DNA of 64,000 bases from Hymenobacter frigidus. GTDB taxonomy: Bacteria > Bacteroidota > Bacteroidia > Cytophagales > Hymenobacteraceae. Under the pieces are notes generated by a model that made no database searches, was not told the DNA's origin, and saw only the letters and a list, made by a program, of their open reading frames with translations. Below, piece by piece: positions 18,357 through 28,981 of this stretch. Both the position numbers and the translations under genes were made by a program. The stretch covers positions 62,001 through 126,000 of the forward strand of contig NZ_BMGY01000003.1 in NCBI RefSeq assembly GCF_014640435.1, written 5' to 3'. Each line of letters begins with the position of its first letter. Within the stretch, counting starts at the first letter, position 1.

Positions 18357-18560
18357 AGGAATTTGGAGTGTGTTGGTGATATTCCAGCCGTAACTTCAAT
18401 TCTTAAGGCTTTGTTGGGCTCATTAGGTAGTTTGCGACGATAATGGACCAATATTGCGAGGATAGTGCGCAAACCCCACCACTGGTCAAAAGAATGCCCT
18501 ACTGGCTCAGTCAAGGTATTTTTAAGTTAATCACACCGAAAATCAGTGGCTTGAAGGGGA

Positions 18561-19427
18561 TTACCCAAACGCAACCGGTGGGCTCAGGGCCAGCCGCCAG
18601 GTTAGGGCGATAATTATGGCGAGCCCAACCAGGCTCCAGGCCACCTGCGTAGCCTGCGGCTTGCGCACCGTGTCCGAAAACACTTCATTCAGGCAGCCCA
18701 AGGCCAGCGGGGTCACCAGCAAACCCATCATGGCCAGGTGCAGAAATTCCTGAACCGTAATGTAGTTAATCTTGGTCAGGGCAATGAAAGCGCCACCCAC
18801 CAGCCACGGCACAATAAGGGTACATACCACCATAAGCTGCCGGTTGGCGTAGCGCATCACCGTTTTAGAGTCGTGCGCTTGCAGGAAAGCCACGGCTCCA
18901 AAATAGCCCAATGCTAGCTGGGCCAGCCCGGCCAATATGGCCAGCGTCACGTTCATAACGTTGCCAAGCCGGAACAGCCAATCGGGCACGTACCAGAAGC
19001 CCGACTGAATAAACGTGTCGGCCAGCAATGCCCCAAACACGGCGTTACAAGCATGGAAAGCGACCCATAGCAGCAGCAGCTTAAAATTGCCCCGCTTGGC
19101 CCGCTCGCTCCGCCAAAACCAGCGAAAGGCCACCACGCCCAGCCCCAGGCATACCACCGGCCCAATGCCGTGCACGGCCACTACGGCGGTACGCCACCAT
19201 TCGCCATCGCTCAGGGTGTACACTATTCGGCTCGGGTCCCAATTACCGCGCAAGTGATAGAAGCGCGAAACATAAAACCTGGCTGCCTGGTGCAGGGCCC
19301 ATACCAGGTAGTAGGCCAGCACGTAGAGCGCGGTGCCATTGAGGGCCGAAACCAGAAATTTACTGCGGGTATTATTGAGTGTGTTTTGGGAGAGCGTAGT
19401 GGTTTCCGGTTGCATTGGCGTATTCAA
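18561..19427 (-). CDS. Integral membrane protein (hypothetical)
   Basis: The 288 residues carry about seven hydrophobic spans, starting with ALYVLAYYLVWALHQAARF after a roughly 28-residue polar N-terminus. Other spans are VVCLGLGVVAFRWFW, LLLLWVAFHACNAVFGALL and LGLVTPLALG-like regions. No catalytic HExxH, transporter or kinase motif is seen. A -7 match (TAGTTTTG, 19442-19449) lies upstream, with a start at 19427 or the ATG at 19415. It is divergent from lepA. I do not recognise the family. Confidence 0.7.
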   Translation of the reverse strand: MNTPMQPETTTLSQNTLNNTRSKFLVSALNGTALYVLAYYLVWALHQAARFYVSRFYHLRGNWDPSRIVYTLSDGEWWRTAVVAVHGIGPVVCLGLGVVAFRWFWRSERAKRGNFKLLLLWVAFHACNAVFGALLADTFIQSGFWYVPDWLFRLGNVMNVTLAILAGLAQLALGYFGAVAFLQAHDSKTVMRYANRQLMVVCTLIVPWLVGGAFIALTKINYITVQEFLHLAMMGLLVTPLALGCLNEVFSDTVRKPQATQVAWSLVGLAIIIALTWRLALSPPVAFG

Positions 19428-19528
19428 TAATAGGGAATCAGCAAAACTAAGCAGTTAGGGGTAATTGCCGGACAGAGCGTTTGCCAGGTCCGAACCGGGA
19501 CGTTCTGGCTTTTGCGCTTCGGCGTTCG

Positions 19529-19536
19529 TACCTTCG
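19529..19536 (+). promoter_or_regulatory. -7-like box TACCTTCG upstream of lepA
   Basis: This matches TAnnTTTG with one change, 22 nt before the GTG start, the same octamer and spacing as at icmF. Confidence 0.4.
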
Positions 19537-19557
19537 CGGACTGAAAAACCGCCCCCT

Positions 19558-21345
19558 GTGAAGCATATTCGTAATTTTTGTATCATTGCCCACATCGACC
19601 ACGGGAAAAGCACCCTGGCCGACCGCCTGTTGGAGTTCACCAGCACCGTGGCCAAGCGCGACATGCAGGCCCAGTTGCTCGACAACATGGATCTGGAGCG
19701 CGAGCGCGGCATCACTATTAAGAGCCACGCCATTCAGATGCAGTACCCCTACAAGGGGGAAATCTACACGCTGAACCTGATTGATACGCCCGGCCACGTC
19801 GACTTTAGCTACGAAGTAAGCCGCAGCATTGCCGCCTGCGAAGGCGCACTGCTGATTGTAGATGCTTCGCAAGGTATTGAAGCACAGACTATTTCTAACC
19901 TGTACCTTGCCATCGGGGCCGATTTGGAAATCATCCCGGTGCTCAATAAAATTGACCTGCCGCACGCCATGCCGGAGGAGGTGACCGACGAAATCGTGGA
20001 CCTTATCGGTTGCGCGCCCGGCGACATTCTTCACGCCTCGGGCAAAACCGGCATCGGCATCGAAGCCATTCTCAACGCCATCTGCGACCGGATTCCGGCC
20101 CCGAAAGGCGACCCTGAAGCGCCCTTGCAGGCCTTGATTTTCGACTCGGTCTTCAATTCCTACCGGGGTATCGAAGTCCTGTTCCGTATCAAGAACGGCA
20201 CCATGCGCAAAGGCGACAAGGTGAAGTTCATGGCCACGGGCAAGGAGTACGGCGCCGACGAAATCGGTATCCTGGGCCTCAATCAGGAGCCGCGCACCGA
20301 AATGAGCGCTGGCAACGTGGGCTACCTCATTTCGGGCATCAAAGAAGCCCGCGAGGTGAAAGTAGGCGATACCATCACGCACGTAAATCGCCCCACGTCC
20401 GAAGCCATCAAGGGCTTCGCCGATGTGAAACCGATGGTTTTCGCCGGCATCTATCCCGTCGAAACCACCGAGTACGAAGAGCTGCGCTCCAGCATGGAAA
20501 AGCTGCAGCTCAACGACGCCTCCCTGGTGTGGGAGCCCGAAACATCGGTGGCGCTGGGCTTCGGCTTCCGCTGCGGTTTCCTGGGCATGCTGCACATGGA
20601 AATTGTGCAGGAGCGCCTGGAGCGGGAGTTCAACATGACGGTTATCACCACGGTGCCCAGCGTGCAGTTCCACGCCATCGGCACCAAAGACCAGCTGCTG
20701 ACCATCAACGCGCCGTCCGAAATGCCGGAGCCCAACCTGATTAAGCTCATTGAAGAGCCGTTCATCAAGGCTCAGATTATTACGGCGGCGGAGTACGTGG
20801 GCCCTATCATTACGCTGTGCATGGACAAGCGCGGCATCATCAAGGGCCAGTCCTACCTCACTTCTGAGCGGGTAGAGATGACGTTTGAGCTGCCGCTGTC
20901 GGAAATAGTGTTCGACTTCTTCGACAAGCTTAAAACCATCAGCCGCGGCTACGCTTCGCTCGACTACGAGCTGATTGGCTTCCGCGAAGCCGACATGGTT
21001 AAGCTGGATGTGATGCTGAACGGCGAGAAGGTGGACGCCTTGTCGGCCATCGTGCACCGCTCCAAGAGCTACGACTGGGGCCGCCGCCTCTGCGAGAAGC
21101 TGCGCGAGTTGCTGCCCCGCCAGATGTTTGACATTGCCATTCAGGCCAGCATCGGCCAGAAAATCATTGCCCGGGAAACCATCAAGGCCCTGCGCAAAAA
21201 CGTAATTGCCAAGTGCTACGGCGGCGATATTTCCCGCAAGCGCAAGCTGCTGGAAAAACAGAAAGAGGGCAAAAAACGGATGCGCACCGTGGGCTCCGTC
21301 GAAATCCCGCAAGAAGCCTTTCTGGCAGTTCTCAAAATAGACTGA
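19558..21345 (+). CDS. lepA: Elongation factor 4 (LepA)
   Basis: I start the gene at GTG 19558 because LepA proteins begin (M)[18 protein letters not shown]; that gives 595 residues, the normal length. The upstream in-frame ATG adds 31 residues unlike the family. G motifs are visible: AHIDHGKST (G1), DTPGHVDF (G3) and NKIDLP (G4). The LepA-specific C-terminal domain ends with [19 protein letters not shown] and [10 protein letters not shown]. This ribosome-associated GTPase acts in initiation and back-translocation under stress. A terminator follows at 21350. Confidence 0.97.
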   Translation: MKHIRNFCIIAHIDHGKSTLADRLLEFTSTVAKRDMQAQLLDNMDLERERGITIKSHAIQMQYPYKGEIYTLNLIDTPGHVDFSYEVSRSIAACEGALLIVDASQGIEAQTISNLYLAIGADLEIIPVLNKIDLPHAMPEEVTDEIVDLIGCAPGDILHASGKTGIGIEAILNAICDRIPAPKGDPEAPLQALIFDSVFNSYRGIEVLFRIKNGTMRKGDKVKFMATGKEYGADEIGILGLNQEPRTEMSAGNVGYLISGIKEAREVKVGDTITHVNRPTSEAIKGFADVKPMVFAGIYPVETTEYEELRSSMEKLQLNDASLVWEPETSVALGFGFRCGFLGMLHMEIVQERLEREFNMTVITTVPSVQFHAIGTKDQLLTINAPSEMPEPNLIKLIEEPFIKAQIITAAEYVGPIITLCMDKRGIIKGQSYLTSERVEMTFELPLSEIVFDFFDKLKTISRGYASLDYELIGFREADMVKLDVMLNGEKVDALSAIVHRSKSYDWGRRLCEKLRELLPRQMFDIAIQASIGQKIIARETIKALRKNVIAKCYGGDISRKRKLLEKQKEGKKRMRTVGSVEIPQEAFLAVLKID

Positions 21346-21349
21346 TTTG

Positions 21350-21377
21350 TAAAAAGCGGCTTTCGGGTCGCTTTTTT
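21350..21377 (+). terminator. Terminator of lepA
   Basis: AAAAAGCGGC and the GCGACC-type partner (GTCGCTTTTTT) form a hairpin followed by a T run directly after the lepA stop. Confidence 0.75.
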
Positions 21378-21385
21378 ATTGCTTG

Positions 21386-21485
21386 TCACGCTGCTGAAGG
21401 AAGCATCTTATCACGGCCGCCTCGTCAGTTTTCTACACATTGCGGCGCAGGGCGTGAGAAGGTCCTTTGCTCCACTCAGGATGAC
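21386..21485. repeat. Degenerate member of the GTCATGC intergenic repeat family
   Basis: GTCACGCTGCTGAAGGAAGCATCTT at the left and CTTTGCTCCACTCAGGATGAC at the right are imperfect inverted relatives of the GTCATGCTGAGC...GAAGCATCT element at 52850. The middle is not shared. It lies between lepA and folD. Confidence 0.45.
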
Positions 21486-21496
21486 CAACCGCTTTT

Positions 21497-22408
21497 ATGA
21501 CTCCCGTTCAAACCAATAACCTCATCGACGGCAAGCAGACCGCCGAGGACATCAAAGTCGAAATCGCTGCTGCGGTAGCCAAGCTAAAGGCCGCGGGCCA
21601 CAAGGTGCCGCACCTGGCTGCCGTATTGGTAGGCCACGACGGCGGCTCTGAGGCGTATGTACGCAACAAGGTGCTGGCCTGCGAGCGGGTCGGGTTTCAG
21701 TCTACCCTGCTGCGCTACGAGGACGACATTACGGAAGCTGCCTTGCTGGCTAAAGTCGATGAGCTAAACCGCGACCCGGAGATTGACGGCTTCATCGTGC
21801 AGCTGCCGCTGCCGGCTCACATCAACCCGGAAAAAGTCATTGAGGCCATCCGGCCGGAGAAGGATGTCGACGGTTTTCACCCCATGAACATCGGCCGAAT
21901 GGTGGCTGGCCTGCCCGCCTTACTGCCCGCCACGCCATCCGGAATTGTGGAATTATTGAGCCGCCAGGGCATTAAAACCAGCGGCAAGCACTGCGTTGTG
22001 ATTGGTCGTTCGAATATCGTGGGAACGCCGGTTAGTATATTGCTGGCCAAGAACTTAGATAATGCGAACTGCACCGTTACTTTATGCCACTCACGCACTG
22101 AAAACCTGGCTGAGATATGCCGCACGGCCGATATTATTGTGGCCGCCATTGGCCGCCCTGAATTCGTGACCGCCGACATGGTGCGGCCCGGCGCGGTAGT
22201 GATTGACGTGGGTACTACCCGCGTAGCAGATGCCACCAAAAAGAGCGGCTACACTCTGAAGGGTGACGTAAAATTTGCCGAGGTGGCCCCGCTGGCTTCG
22301 GCCATCACGCCGGTACCGGGCGGGGTTGGGCCCATGACCATCGCCATGCTGCTGTTGAATACCCTGCGCGCGGCTACCGGCGAGATTTATCCGCGCGCCA
22401 CAAGCTGA
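21497..22408 (+). CDS. folD: Bifunctional methylene-THF dehydrogenase/cyclohydrolase
   Basis: The 303-residue protein carries the FolD signatures. These are [16 protein letters not shown] with the active-site Tyr and Lys, [12 protein letters not shown], the cofactor motif [16 protein letters not shown], and [15 protein letters not shown]. It interconverts 5,10-methylene-, methenyl- and 10-formyl-tetrahydrofolate in the cytoplasm with NADP. The start at 21497 follows the lepA terminator and a degenerate repeat. It may be co-transcribed with queE, which begins about 100 bp downstream. Confidence 0.97.
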   Translation: MTPVQTNNLIDGKQTAEDIKVEIAAAVAKLKAAGHKVPHLAAVLVGHDGGSEAYVRNKVLACERVGFQSTLLRYEDDITEAALLAKVDELNRDPEIDGFIVQLPLPAHINPEKVIEAIRPEKDVDGFHPMNIGRMVAGLPALLPATPSGIVELLSRQGIKTSGKHCVVIGRSNIVGTPVSILLAKNLDNANCTVTLCHSRTENLAEICRTADIIVAAIGRPEFVTADMVRPGAVVIDVGTTRVADATKKSGYTLKGDVKFAEVAPLASAITPVPGGVGPMTIAMLLLNTLRAATGEIYPRATS

Positions 22409-22509
22409 TTCTTGGAATATTTGGTTAACCTACTACCACCGCGTACTTTTAAAGTCCGACGCTTGGAACGGTGTGCCTACGCGTAGCCGTTGTCGTTACG
22501 GGGTTTTTT

Positions 22510-23193
22510 ATGACCCATTTTAGTTTGATATCCGTGAGTTTACTTTCTTTAGAAATTATTGCACCTTTTGGTGGTGTTCTATCGGCCGAAGCGGGCACGC
22601 TGCTGCCCGTGATGGAGCAGTTCTATACAATTCAGGGCGAGGGATACAACGTCGGCCGAGCCGCTTATTTTATTCGGTTGGGGGGCTGTGACGTGGGCTG
22701 CGTGTGGTGCGATGTGAAAGAATCCTGGGATGCCGATGCCCACCCGCGCCAGTCTGTGGCGCAGCTGGTGGAGGCGGTGTTGGCTTATCCCGGCCGCGAT
22801 GTAGTCATCACCGGCGGGGAGCCGCTGATGCACAACTTAGGCCCGCTTACGGCGGCACTAAAGGCGGCCGGATGCCGCACCTGGCTCGAAACCTCGGGGG
22901 CCCACCCATTGTCGGGCACCTGGGATTGGGTGTGTTTGTCACCCAAGAAATTCAAAGCGCCCCTGCCCGACGTGCTGGCCGCGGCCCATGAGCTCAAAGT
23001 AGTCGTATTTAATGGTCACGATTTTGCATGGGCCGAAGAGCATGCCGCGCTGGTGCCTGCTACCACGCGTCTATACCTGCAGCCCGAGTGGAGCCGGGCG
23101 GCCCGCATGACTCCGGAACTGGTGGAGTACGTGAAGCAGCATCCGCGCTGGCAGGTGTCGTTGCAAACCCATAAATACCTAGACATTCCGTAG
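22510..23193 (+). CDS. queE: 7-carboxy-7-deazaguanine synthase (radical SAM)
   Basis: The radical-SAM cluster CDVGCVWC (Cx3Cx2C), the substrate loop LPVMEQFYTIQGEGYNVGRAA just before it, the glycine motif VITGGEPLMH and the end LSLQTHKYLDIP-type tail identify QueE, which makes the 7-deazaguanine ring for queuosine. Start choice: ATG 22510 gives 227 residues; ATG 22471 is also open, and ATG 22612 would cut into the conserved N-terminal strand. The 25 or so residues after 22510 are hydrophobic and not family-conserved, so the true start may lie between. The OmpA-family gene follows after 8 bp. Confidence 0.9.
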   Translation: MTHFSLISVSLLSLEIIAPFGGVLSAEAGTLLPVMEQFYTIQGEGYNVGRAAYFIRLGGCDVGCVWCDVKESWDADAHPRQSVAQLVEAVLAYPGRDVVITGGEPLMHNLGPLTAALKAAGCRTWLETSGAHPLSGTWDWVCLSPKKFKAPLPDVLAAAHELKVVVFNGHDFAWAEEHAALVPATTRLYLQPEWSRAARMTPELVEYVKQHPRWQVSLQTHKYLDIP

Positions 23194-23201
23194 CCTTCTC
23201 T

Positions 23202-25178
23202 ATGCGTCGCATTTCAGTGTTGGGGGCATTGCGCCTCGGAATGATGTGTCTGCTGGGGCTGGCCTCCGCCGAAACAGCTTGGGGCCAGCTGCCTCCCAAG
23301 GTACAGATGCCCACCAACACCAAAGCGCGCAGCCTGCTCGAAAAGGCGCAGCAACAGACCAAGGAGCGGGATTTTATCAAGGCAGTCGAAACCCTGAACC
23401 AGCTCAATCAGAAGTTTCCTTCGTTTGGAGAAGCTTTCTTGCTGAAAGGTTCTTTGCTGAAGGCCATGGGTGACAACCGCAGTGCCCTGGCAGCCTACCG
23501 CGAAGGCCTGCCCAAAGTAACGGCCGATGCCACCCATGCGTCGGAATACCAGCTGCTGGGCGACTTGGCTTTGAGCTACGGCGACTACCAAACGGCCCTC
23601 GACTCTTACAAGCAGTTGATGAAAGTCGCGCCCAAGACGCAAAAGAACCTATCCAAGTCGCAGCGGCAGCTGCTGACTTGTGAATTTGCGCTGGAGGCCA
23701 TCAAGCATCCCGTGGGCGAGGCCCCGGTGGCGCTGCCCTCGCCAATGAACAGCTTCAAGTTTCAGTATTTTCCGGCCCTGACGGCGGATAACCGCTTCCT
23801 GCTATTTACGGGCCGCCCAGCTGCTAGCAGCGGCGAAGACCTGTACATCAGCCGCCAGAACAAAGACGGCTCGTTGGGTGAGCCCGTGCCCATTTCCCCC
23901 ACCATCAACTCGAGCTACAACGAAGGGGCGGGCTCGATTTCGGGCGATGGCAAAACCCTGGTTTTTGCTTCCTGCGACCGGCCCAAAGCCATTGGCAACT
24001 GCGACTTATACATATCGCGGCGCACCGGCAATAACTGGAGCGTACCGGTTAACCTGGGCCTCAACGTGAACTCTACGGAATGGGATTCCCAGCCCTCCTT
24101 GTCGGCCGATGGCCGCACGCTGTACTTCACTTCGACGCGGCGCGGCGGCCAGGGCCAGGAAGATATTTACATGACCACCCTGAAACCTGACGGCACCTGG
24201 AGCCCGGCCCAGAACCTGGGTACGCCCGTGAATACGGTGGGTAAGGACATGGCTCCTTTCATCCACGCCAGCGGCACCACGCTTTATTATGTGACCGACG
24301 GTTTGGTGGGCATGGGCGGACTCGACGTATTTCGCTGCGAGAAATCGGGCACCAGCAACTGGAGTACGCCCCGTAATCTGGGATACCCGCTCAATACCTT
24401 CGAAAATGAAGCTTCTCTATTCATCACTTCTGATAACCAGCGGGGCTTCTGCTCGCGAAGCCGGGCCAGCGAGGAACCACCCGGCGGCTACCGCTTAGCC
24501 CGGGAGCGCCCCGTCGAGCTTTTCGGTTTTGCCGTGCCGCCGCCGGTGCGGGCCCGCGAAACCAGCACCTACACGCAGGGCCGGGTATTCGATGCGAATA
24601 CGAAAAAGCCCCTTAAGGCCGAAGTAAAGCTCTACGACCTTGACACGGACGTGTTGACCCAATTCGTTACCTCCGACCCCGAATACGGCGACTACACCGT
24701 GGTGCTCAACGCCGGCCACCACTACGCCATGTACGCGGCGGCCGATAAATACCTGCTCAAAAGCCTTAGTTTCGACTATTCCGACCAGCACACCTTCAAT
24801 CTACAGGCCCTTGATATTTACCTGGAGCCGGTGCGGTCCGGCCGCAGCGTGGTGCTGAACAACCTCTTCTTCGATACCAATAAGTATGACCTGAAGCCCC
24901 AGTCCCGCACGGAGCTGAACCGGCTGATTGAGTTTCTGCGGCAGTACCGGGATGTGCAGATTGAAGTATCGGGCTATACTGATAACGTGGGCTCACCCGA
25001 AGCCAACACTCAATTGTCGCAACGCCGGGCCCAGTCGGTGGTCGAGTACTTATCGGGGCACGGTATATCCATGACTCGTTTGCGCTCCAAAGGATATGGC
25101 GAGGGCCACCCACTGGCCGCCAATGATACGGAGCCTCACCGTCGGCTCAACCGCCGCATTGAGCTGCATATCTTATAG
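23202..25178 (+). CDS. TPR-PD40-CRD-OmpA envelope protein (PorE-like architecture)
   Basis: The 658 residues start with a signal peptide (MRRISVLGAL...AETAWGQ). TPR-like helices follow at about 40-150. A beta-propeller of PD40/WD40-like blades is at about 185-425 (repeated SADGRTLYFTS, HASGTTLYYVTDG). A carboxypeptidase-regulatory-like beta domain is at about 449-535 (GRVFDANTKKPLKAEVKL). A peptidoglycan-binding OmpA domain forms the end (FFDTNKYDLKPQS, ...EVSGYTDNVGS). This order matches PorE of the type IX secretion system, but there is no lipobox Cys, and Bacteroidota carry several such paralogs. It likely tethers an outer-membrane or periplasmic complex to the wall. Confidence 0.88.
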   Translation: MRRISVLGALRLGMMCLLGLASAETAWGQLPPKVQMPTNTKARSLLEKAQQQTKERDFIKAVETLNQLNQKFPSFGEAFLLKGSLLKAMGDNRSALAAYREGLPKVTADATHASEYQLLGDLALSYGDYQTALDSYKQLMKVAPKTQKNLSKSQRQLLTCEFALEAIKHPVGEAPVALPSPMNSFKFQYFPALTADNRFLLFTGRPAASSGEDLYISRQNKDGSLGEPVPISPTINSSYNEGAGSISGDGKTLVFASCDRPKAIGNCDLYISRRTGNNWSVPVNLGLNVNSTEWDSQPSLSADGRTLYFTSTRRGGQGQEDIYMTTLKPDGTWSPAQNLGTPVNTVGKDMAPFIHASGTTLYYVTDGLVGMGGLDVFRCEKSGTSNWSTPRNLGYPLNTFENEASLFITSDNQRGFCSRSRASEEPPGGYRLARERPVELFGFAVPPPVRARETSTYTQGRVFDANTKKPLKAEVKLYDLDTDVLTQFVTSDPEYGDYTVVLNAGHHYAMYAAADKYLLKSLSFDYSDQHTFNLQALDIYLEPVRSGRSVVLNNLFFDTNKYDLKPQSRTELNRLIEFLRQYRDVQIEVSGYTDNVGSPEANTQLSQRRAQSVVEYLSGHGISMTRLRSKGYGEGHPLAANDTEPHRRLNRRIELHIL

Positions 25179-25383
25179 AAAGTCACTCCGCAACCCGGGC
25201 CAACGTGGGCTTTTATTGGGTAACGCCTCGGGCTTTTGGAGTTGATTCCGGCCATAATTGCTGTTGGTTGGTTTGAGCAGGGACCGGAAAAGCAGTTGGA
25301 AGAAATCGCTGAAACAGCATATTCACTTAAAGTAACACTTTAGATACGTGAAAATATAATTGCATTTGTTCGGTAAAAAAGTA

Positions 25384-25415
25384 TGGCTCGCTTGATGGCG
25401 AGCTATTTTTTTGCT
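25384..25415 (+). terminator. Rho-independent terminator
   Basis: GGCTCGC and GCGAGC(T) pair around a TTGAT loop and a seven-T run follows. It lies about 200 bp beyond the OmpA-family stop. Confidence 0.7.
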
Positions 25416-25516
25416 TCATCACTCAGTTTTTTAGGAGGAGCTAAAAACTTTCAAATGAGATAGTTAATAATATGCAGAGGCATCAATGAATTAAAAAAGT
25501 GCCATAAAAAATATTT

Positions 25517-25547
25517 TTCGTGCAAAAGAAATAATTGATTACGTTTG
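25517..25547 (+). promoter_or_regulatory. Bacteroidetes-type promoter
   Basis: TACGTTTG at 25540-25547 is an exact TAnnTTTG -7 box. TTCG at 25517-25520 resembles the -33 TTTG at a 19-nt spacing. The predicted leader to the ATG at 25610 is roughly 55 nt. This is the best promoter match I saw in the window. Confidence 0.6.
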
Positions 25548-25609
25548 GTCTGGTCAATAGCACATAACCTGACCTCACGACTCATCTTTTCACCATCATC
25601 CATAAACCC

Positions 25610-25984
25610 ATGAAAAATTTCTTCCTGGCTACTTGCTTTGCCGCAGGTGTTAGCATTGCCCCGGTTGCCATGGCTGGCCCTGGCGACGGTTCTTACTCGA
25701 AAGCAATGATGACCCGCGCCACCACACTCACCCGGGCCCTGGCGCAACACATTCCTTTCAATGAGGCCCAGTACCTCGCCGTGAAGCAGCTGCACCTCGA
25801 CATGCTCACGGAGCGGCGCGACCTGGAGATTCTGCTCAACGGGGCCAGTGCCGCAGAGCGGGACTCCCGCCTGGCCATGGCCCAGATGCGCTACGAAAAC
25901 GGGCTGGCCGATTTGCTCCGGCCCCAGCAATTATTGGCTTACCAGGCCCTCCGTACCAACTTTACCGCGCACCGCTTGAAATAG
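25610..25984 (+). CDS. Secreted Spy/CpxP-like small protein
   Basis: The 124-residue protein has a signal peptide (MKNFFLATCFAAGVSIAPVAMA). A helical mature part follows with residues like FNEAQYLAVKQLHLDMLTERRDLE and LLRPQQLLAYQAL, the loose LTxxQ-type pattern of Spy/CpxP periplasmic helix proteins. A second gene of the same plan lies at 38482. Spy-type proteins are ATP-independent periplasmic chaperones or stress sensors; that role is inferred from architecture only. It has its own promoter (25517-25547) and terminator (26013-26043). Confidence 0.65.
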   Translation: MKNFFLATCFAAGVSIAPVAMAGPGDGSYSKAMMTRATTLTRALAQHIPFNEAQYLAVKQLHLDMLTERRDLEILLNGASAAERDSRLAMAQMRYENGLADLLRPQQLLAYQALRTNFTAHRLK

Positions 25985-26012
25985 GGGAGGCCCTCCTTAC
26001 CAGCCGGACACG

Positions 26013-26043
26013 AAAAAGCCCGCTCCATAGAGCGGGCTTTTTG
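26013..26043. terminator. Bidirectional terminator between Spy-like gene and gltA
   Basis: AAAAAGCCCGCTC and GAGCGGGCTTTTT form a near-perfect stem between two convergent genes. Confidence 0.85.
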
Positions 26044-26065
26044 TTTTTAGAGGCAACGTAACTGC

Positions 26066-27355
<1,290 letters not shown>

Positions 27356-27559
27356 GGGCGGGAGGGATGTAAGAGAAATAGAGTACGAAACTAAGCCATA
27401 CGTCGTAAGCCGGGAAATATTTCGGCACTTTCAGGCACATTCAGTACTGGAAAAGAGGGCCAGAAGGTGCCAAAACCGGCCTTGGAATCGTCCATTGAAC
27501 GTTTGGCAACGTTTGCGAAGATTTTGATAGCTGTCGCTTGATTAAACAGCCAAACCAGC

Positions 27560-28981
27560 CTACTTGCCGATGCAGAACTGGGTGAATATGCTGGTGAGAA
27601 GGTCTTCGGAAGAAATTTCTCCGGTAATCTCCCCCAGGGCCGCCAAGGCGTGGCGCAGGTCGGCGGCCAGCAATTCTGTGCCCCGGCTGGTGTCGAGGCC
27701 CGTCTGCACGGCTGCAAGGTGGCTGGCGGCGATTTCCAGGGCACGGGCGTGGCGCACGTTGGTCACGATGGTGGCCGAGGCATTGTTTTCCAGGGCAGTG
27801 CCGCGCACTTGGTCTACCAAGGCTTGTTGTAGTGCTTCTAATCCGTGATTCTGGCCGGCAGCCAGGAGCACCAAAGGCATTTCGGAGAGTTGATTGGCCT
27901 GACTCGAACGAAACCCGCTGACGAAGGCCGCAATATCTTCGGCCGACGCGAGGTCAGTTTTATTGCCAACGGCCATTACGGGCAAGTCAAGCCCATTAGT
28001 CAGCTCCTGAATTTCGGCCCGAACTTCTTCCGGAGTTAGCTCGGTTAGGTCGAACAGATAAAGCAAAAGGGCCGCCTGGCGCACGCGCTGCCTAGTGCGG
28101 GCTACGCCAATGGCTTCTATTTCGTCGGCGGGGTTGTCGCGCAGGCCTGCGGTGTCCACAAAACGAAACCGCAGGCCATCGATGCTTACTTCGTCCTCAA
28201 TGAAGTCGCGGGTAGTGCCGGGGATGGCCGAAACAATGGCGCGTTCCTCGCGCAGCAGCGCATTGAGCAGTGTGGACTTGCCCGCGTTGGGCCGGCCGGC
28301 GATGACGGCCGTGATGCCGTTTTTAATGACGTTGCCGAGCTCAAAGGAACGAAGCAGGCCCGCCACCACGGCCCGCACTTCGGCCAGCAGGTGCGCCAGA
28401 CCGGTGCGGTCGGCAAACTCCACGTCTTCTTCACCAAAATCCAGCTCCAGCTCCAGCAGCGCCGCGAACTTGATGAGGCGAGCGCGCAACTCGCGCAACT
28501 CCTGGGAAAAGCCACCGCGCAGCTGGTTGAGGGCCACGCGGTGGCTTAGGGCGGAGTCGGCCGCGATGAGGTCGGCCACGGCTTCGGCCTGGGCCAAATC
28601 CATCGCGCCATTGAGGAAAGCACGCTTGGTGAATTCGCCGGCTTCGGCCAGGCGCGCTCCTTCGCGCAGCAGTGCGGCCAGCACCTGGCGCACCACATAG
28701 TCGGAACCGTGGCAGCTGATTTCGACTACGTCTTCGCGGGTAAAGGAGCGGGGCCCGCGGTAGAGGGCGGCTACCACTTCGTCGAGAATTTCTCCGTTGC
28801 CGGGGTGGCGCAGGGTGCCGTAGTGCAGGGTATGGCCGGTAGCTTGGGCGAAGCTTTTCTTCGAGAAAAGGGCGGCGGTGATAGCCACCGCGGCCGGACC
28901 CGAGAGCCGGAGAACGGCCAGCGCGCCCGCCCCCGGAGGCGTGGAGAGGGCGACGATGGTGTCGGAGAAAAGGGGGCTCAT
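27560..28981 (-). CDS. mnmE: tRNA uridine-5-carboxymethylaminomethyl modification GTPase MnmE
   Basis: The 473-residue protein shows the MnmE pattern. The N-terminal tetrahydrofolate-binding domain begins DTIVALSTPPGAGALAVLRLSG. An alpha-helical domain holds an inserted G domain (GRPNAGKSTLLNALL, DTAGLRDN, NKTDLA). The invariant C-terminal Cys is in FCIGK. With MnmG it modifies U34 of several tRNAs. Its ATG overlaps the stop of the DtxR-type regulator by 4 nt (28978-28981), so the two are translationally coupled, an unusual partner for mnmE. Confidence 0.97.
   Translation of the reverse strand: MSPLFSDTIVALSTPPGAGALAVLRLSGPAAVAITAALFSKKSFAQATGHTLHYGTLRHPGNGEILDEVVAALYRGPRSFTREDVVEISCHGSDYVVRQVLAALLREGARLAEAGEFTKRAFLNGAMDLAQAEAVADLIAADSALSHRVALNQLRGGFSQELRELRARLIKFAALLELELDFGEEDVEFADRTGLAHLLAEVRAVVAGLLRSFELGNVIKNGITAVIAGRPNAGKSTLLNALLREERAIVSAIPGTTRDFIEDEVSIDGLRFRFVDTAGLRDNPADEIEAIGVARTRQRVRQAALLLYLFDLTELTPEEVRAEIQELTNGLDLPVMAVGNKTDLASAEDIAAFVSGFRSSQANQLSEMPLVLLAAGQNHGLEALQQALVDQVRGTALENNASATIVTNVRHARALEIAASHLAAVQTGLDTSRGTELLAADLRHALAALGEITGEISSEDLLTSIFTQFCIGK

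Larger units (their letters stand above)
25179..25609. other. Intergenic region with no gene seen
   Basis: The 431-bp gap after the OmpA-family gene is AT-rich in its right half. It holds a terminator hairpin (25384-25415) and a promoter for the next gene (25517-25547). I found no credible ORF or RNA gene; the left 200 bp show nothing recognisable. Confidence 0.6.

Noticed and set aside
19447..21312. Long minus-strand open frame opposite lepA
   Set aside because: LepA on the plus strand is unmistakable; the His/Gln/Val-rich opposite frame is a codon-bias shadow.
25451..25930. 159-residue minus-strand frame opposite the Spy-like gene
   Set aside because: The plus strand has a promoter, signal peptide and terminator in the right places; the minus frame has none.
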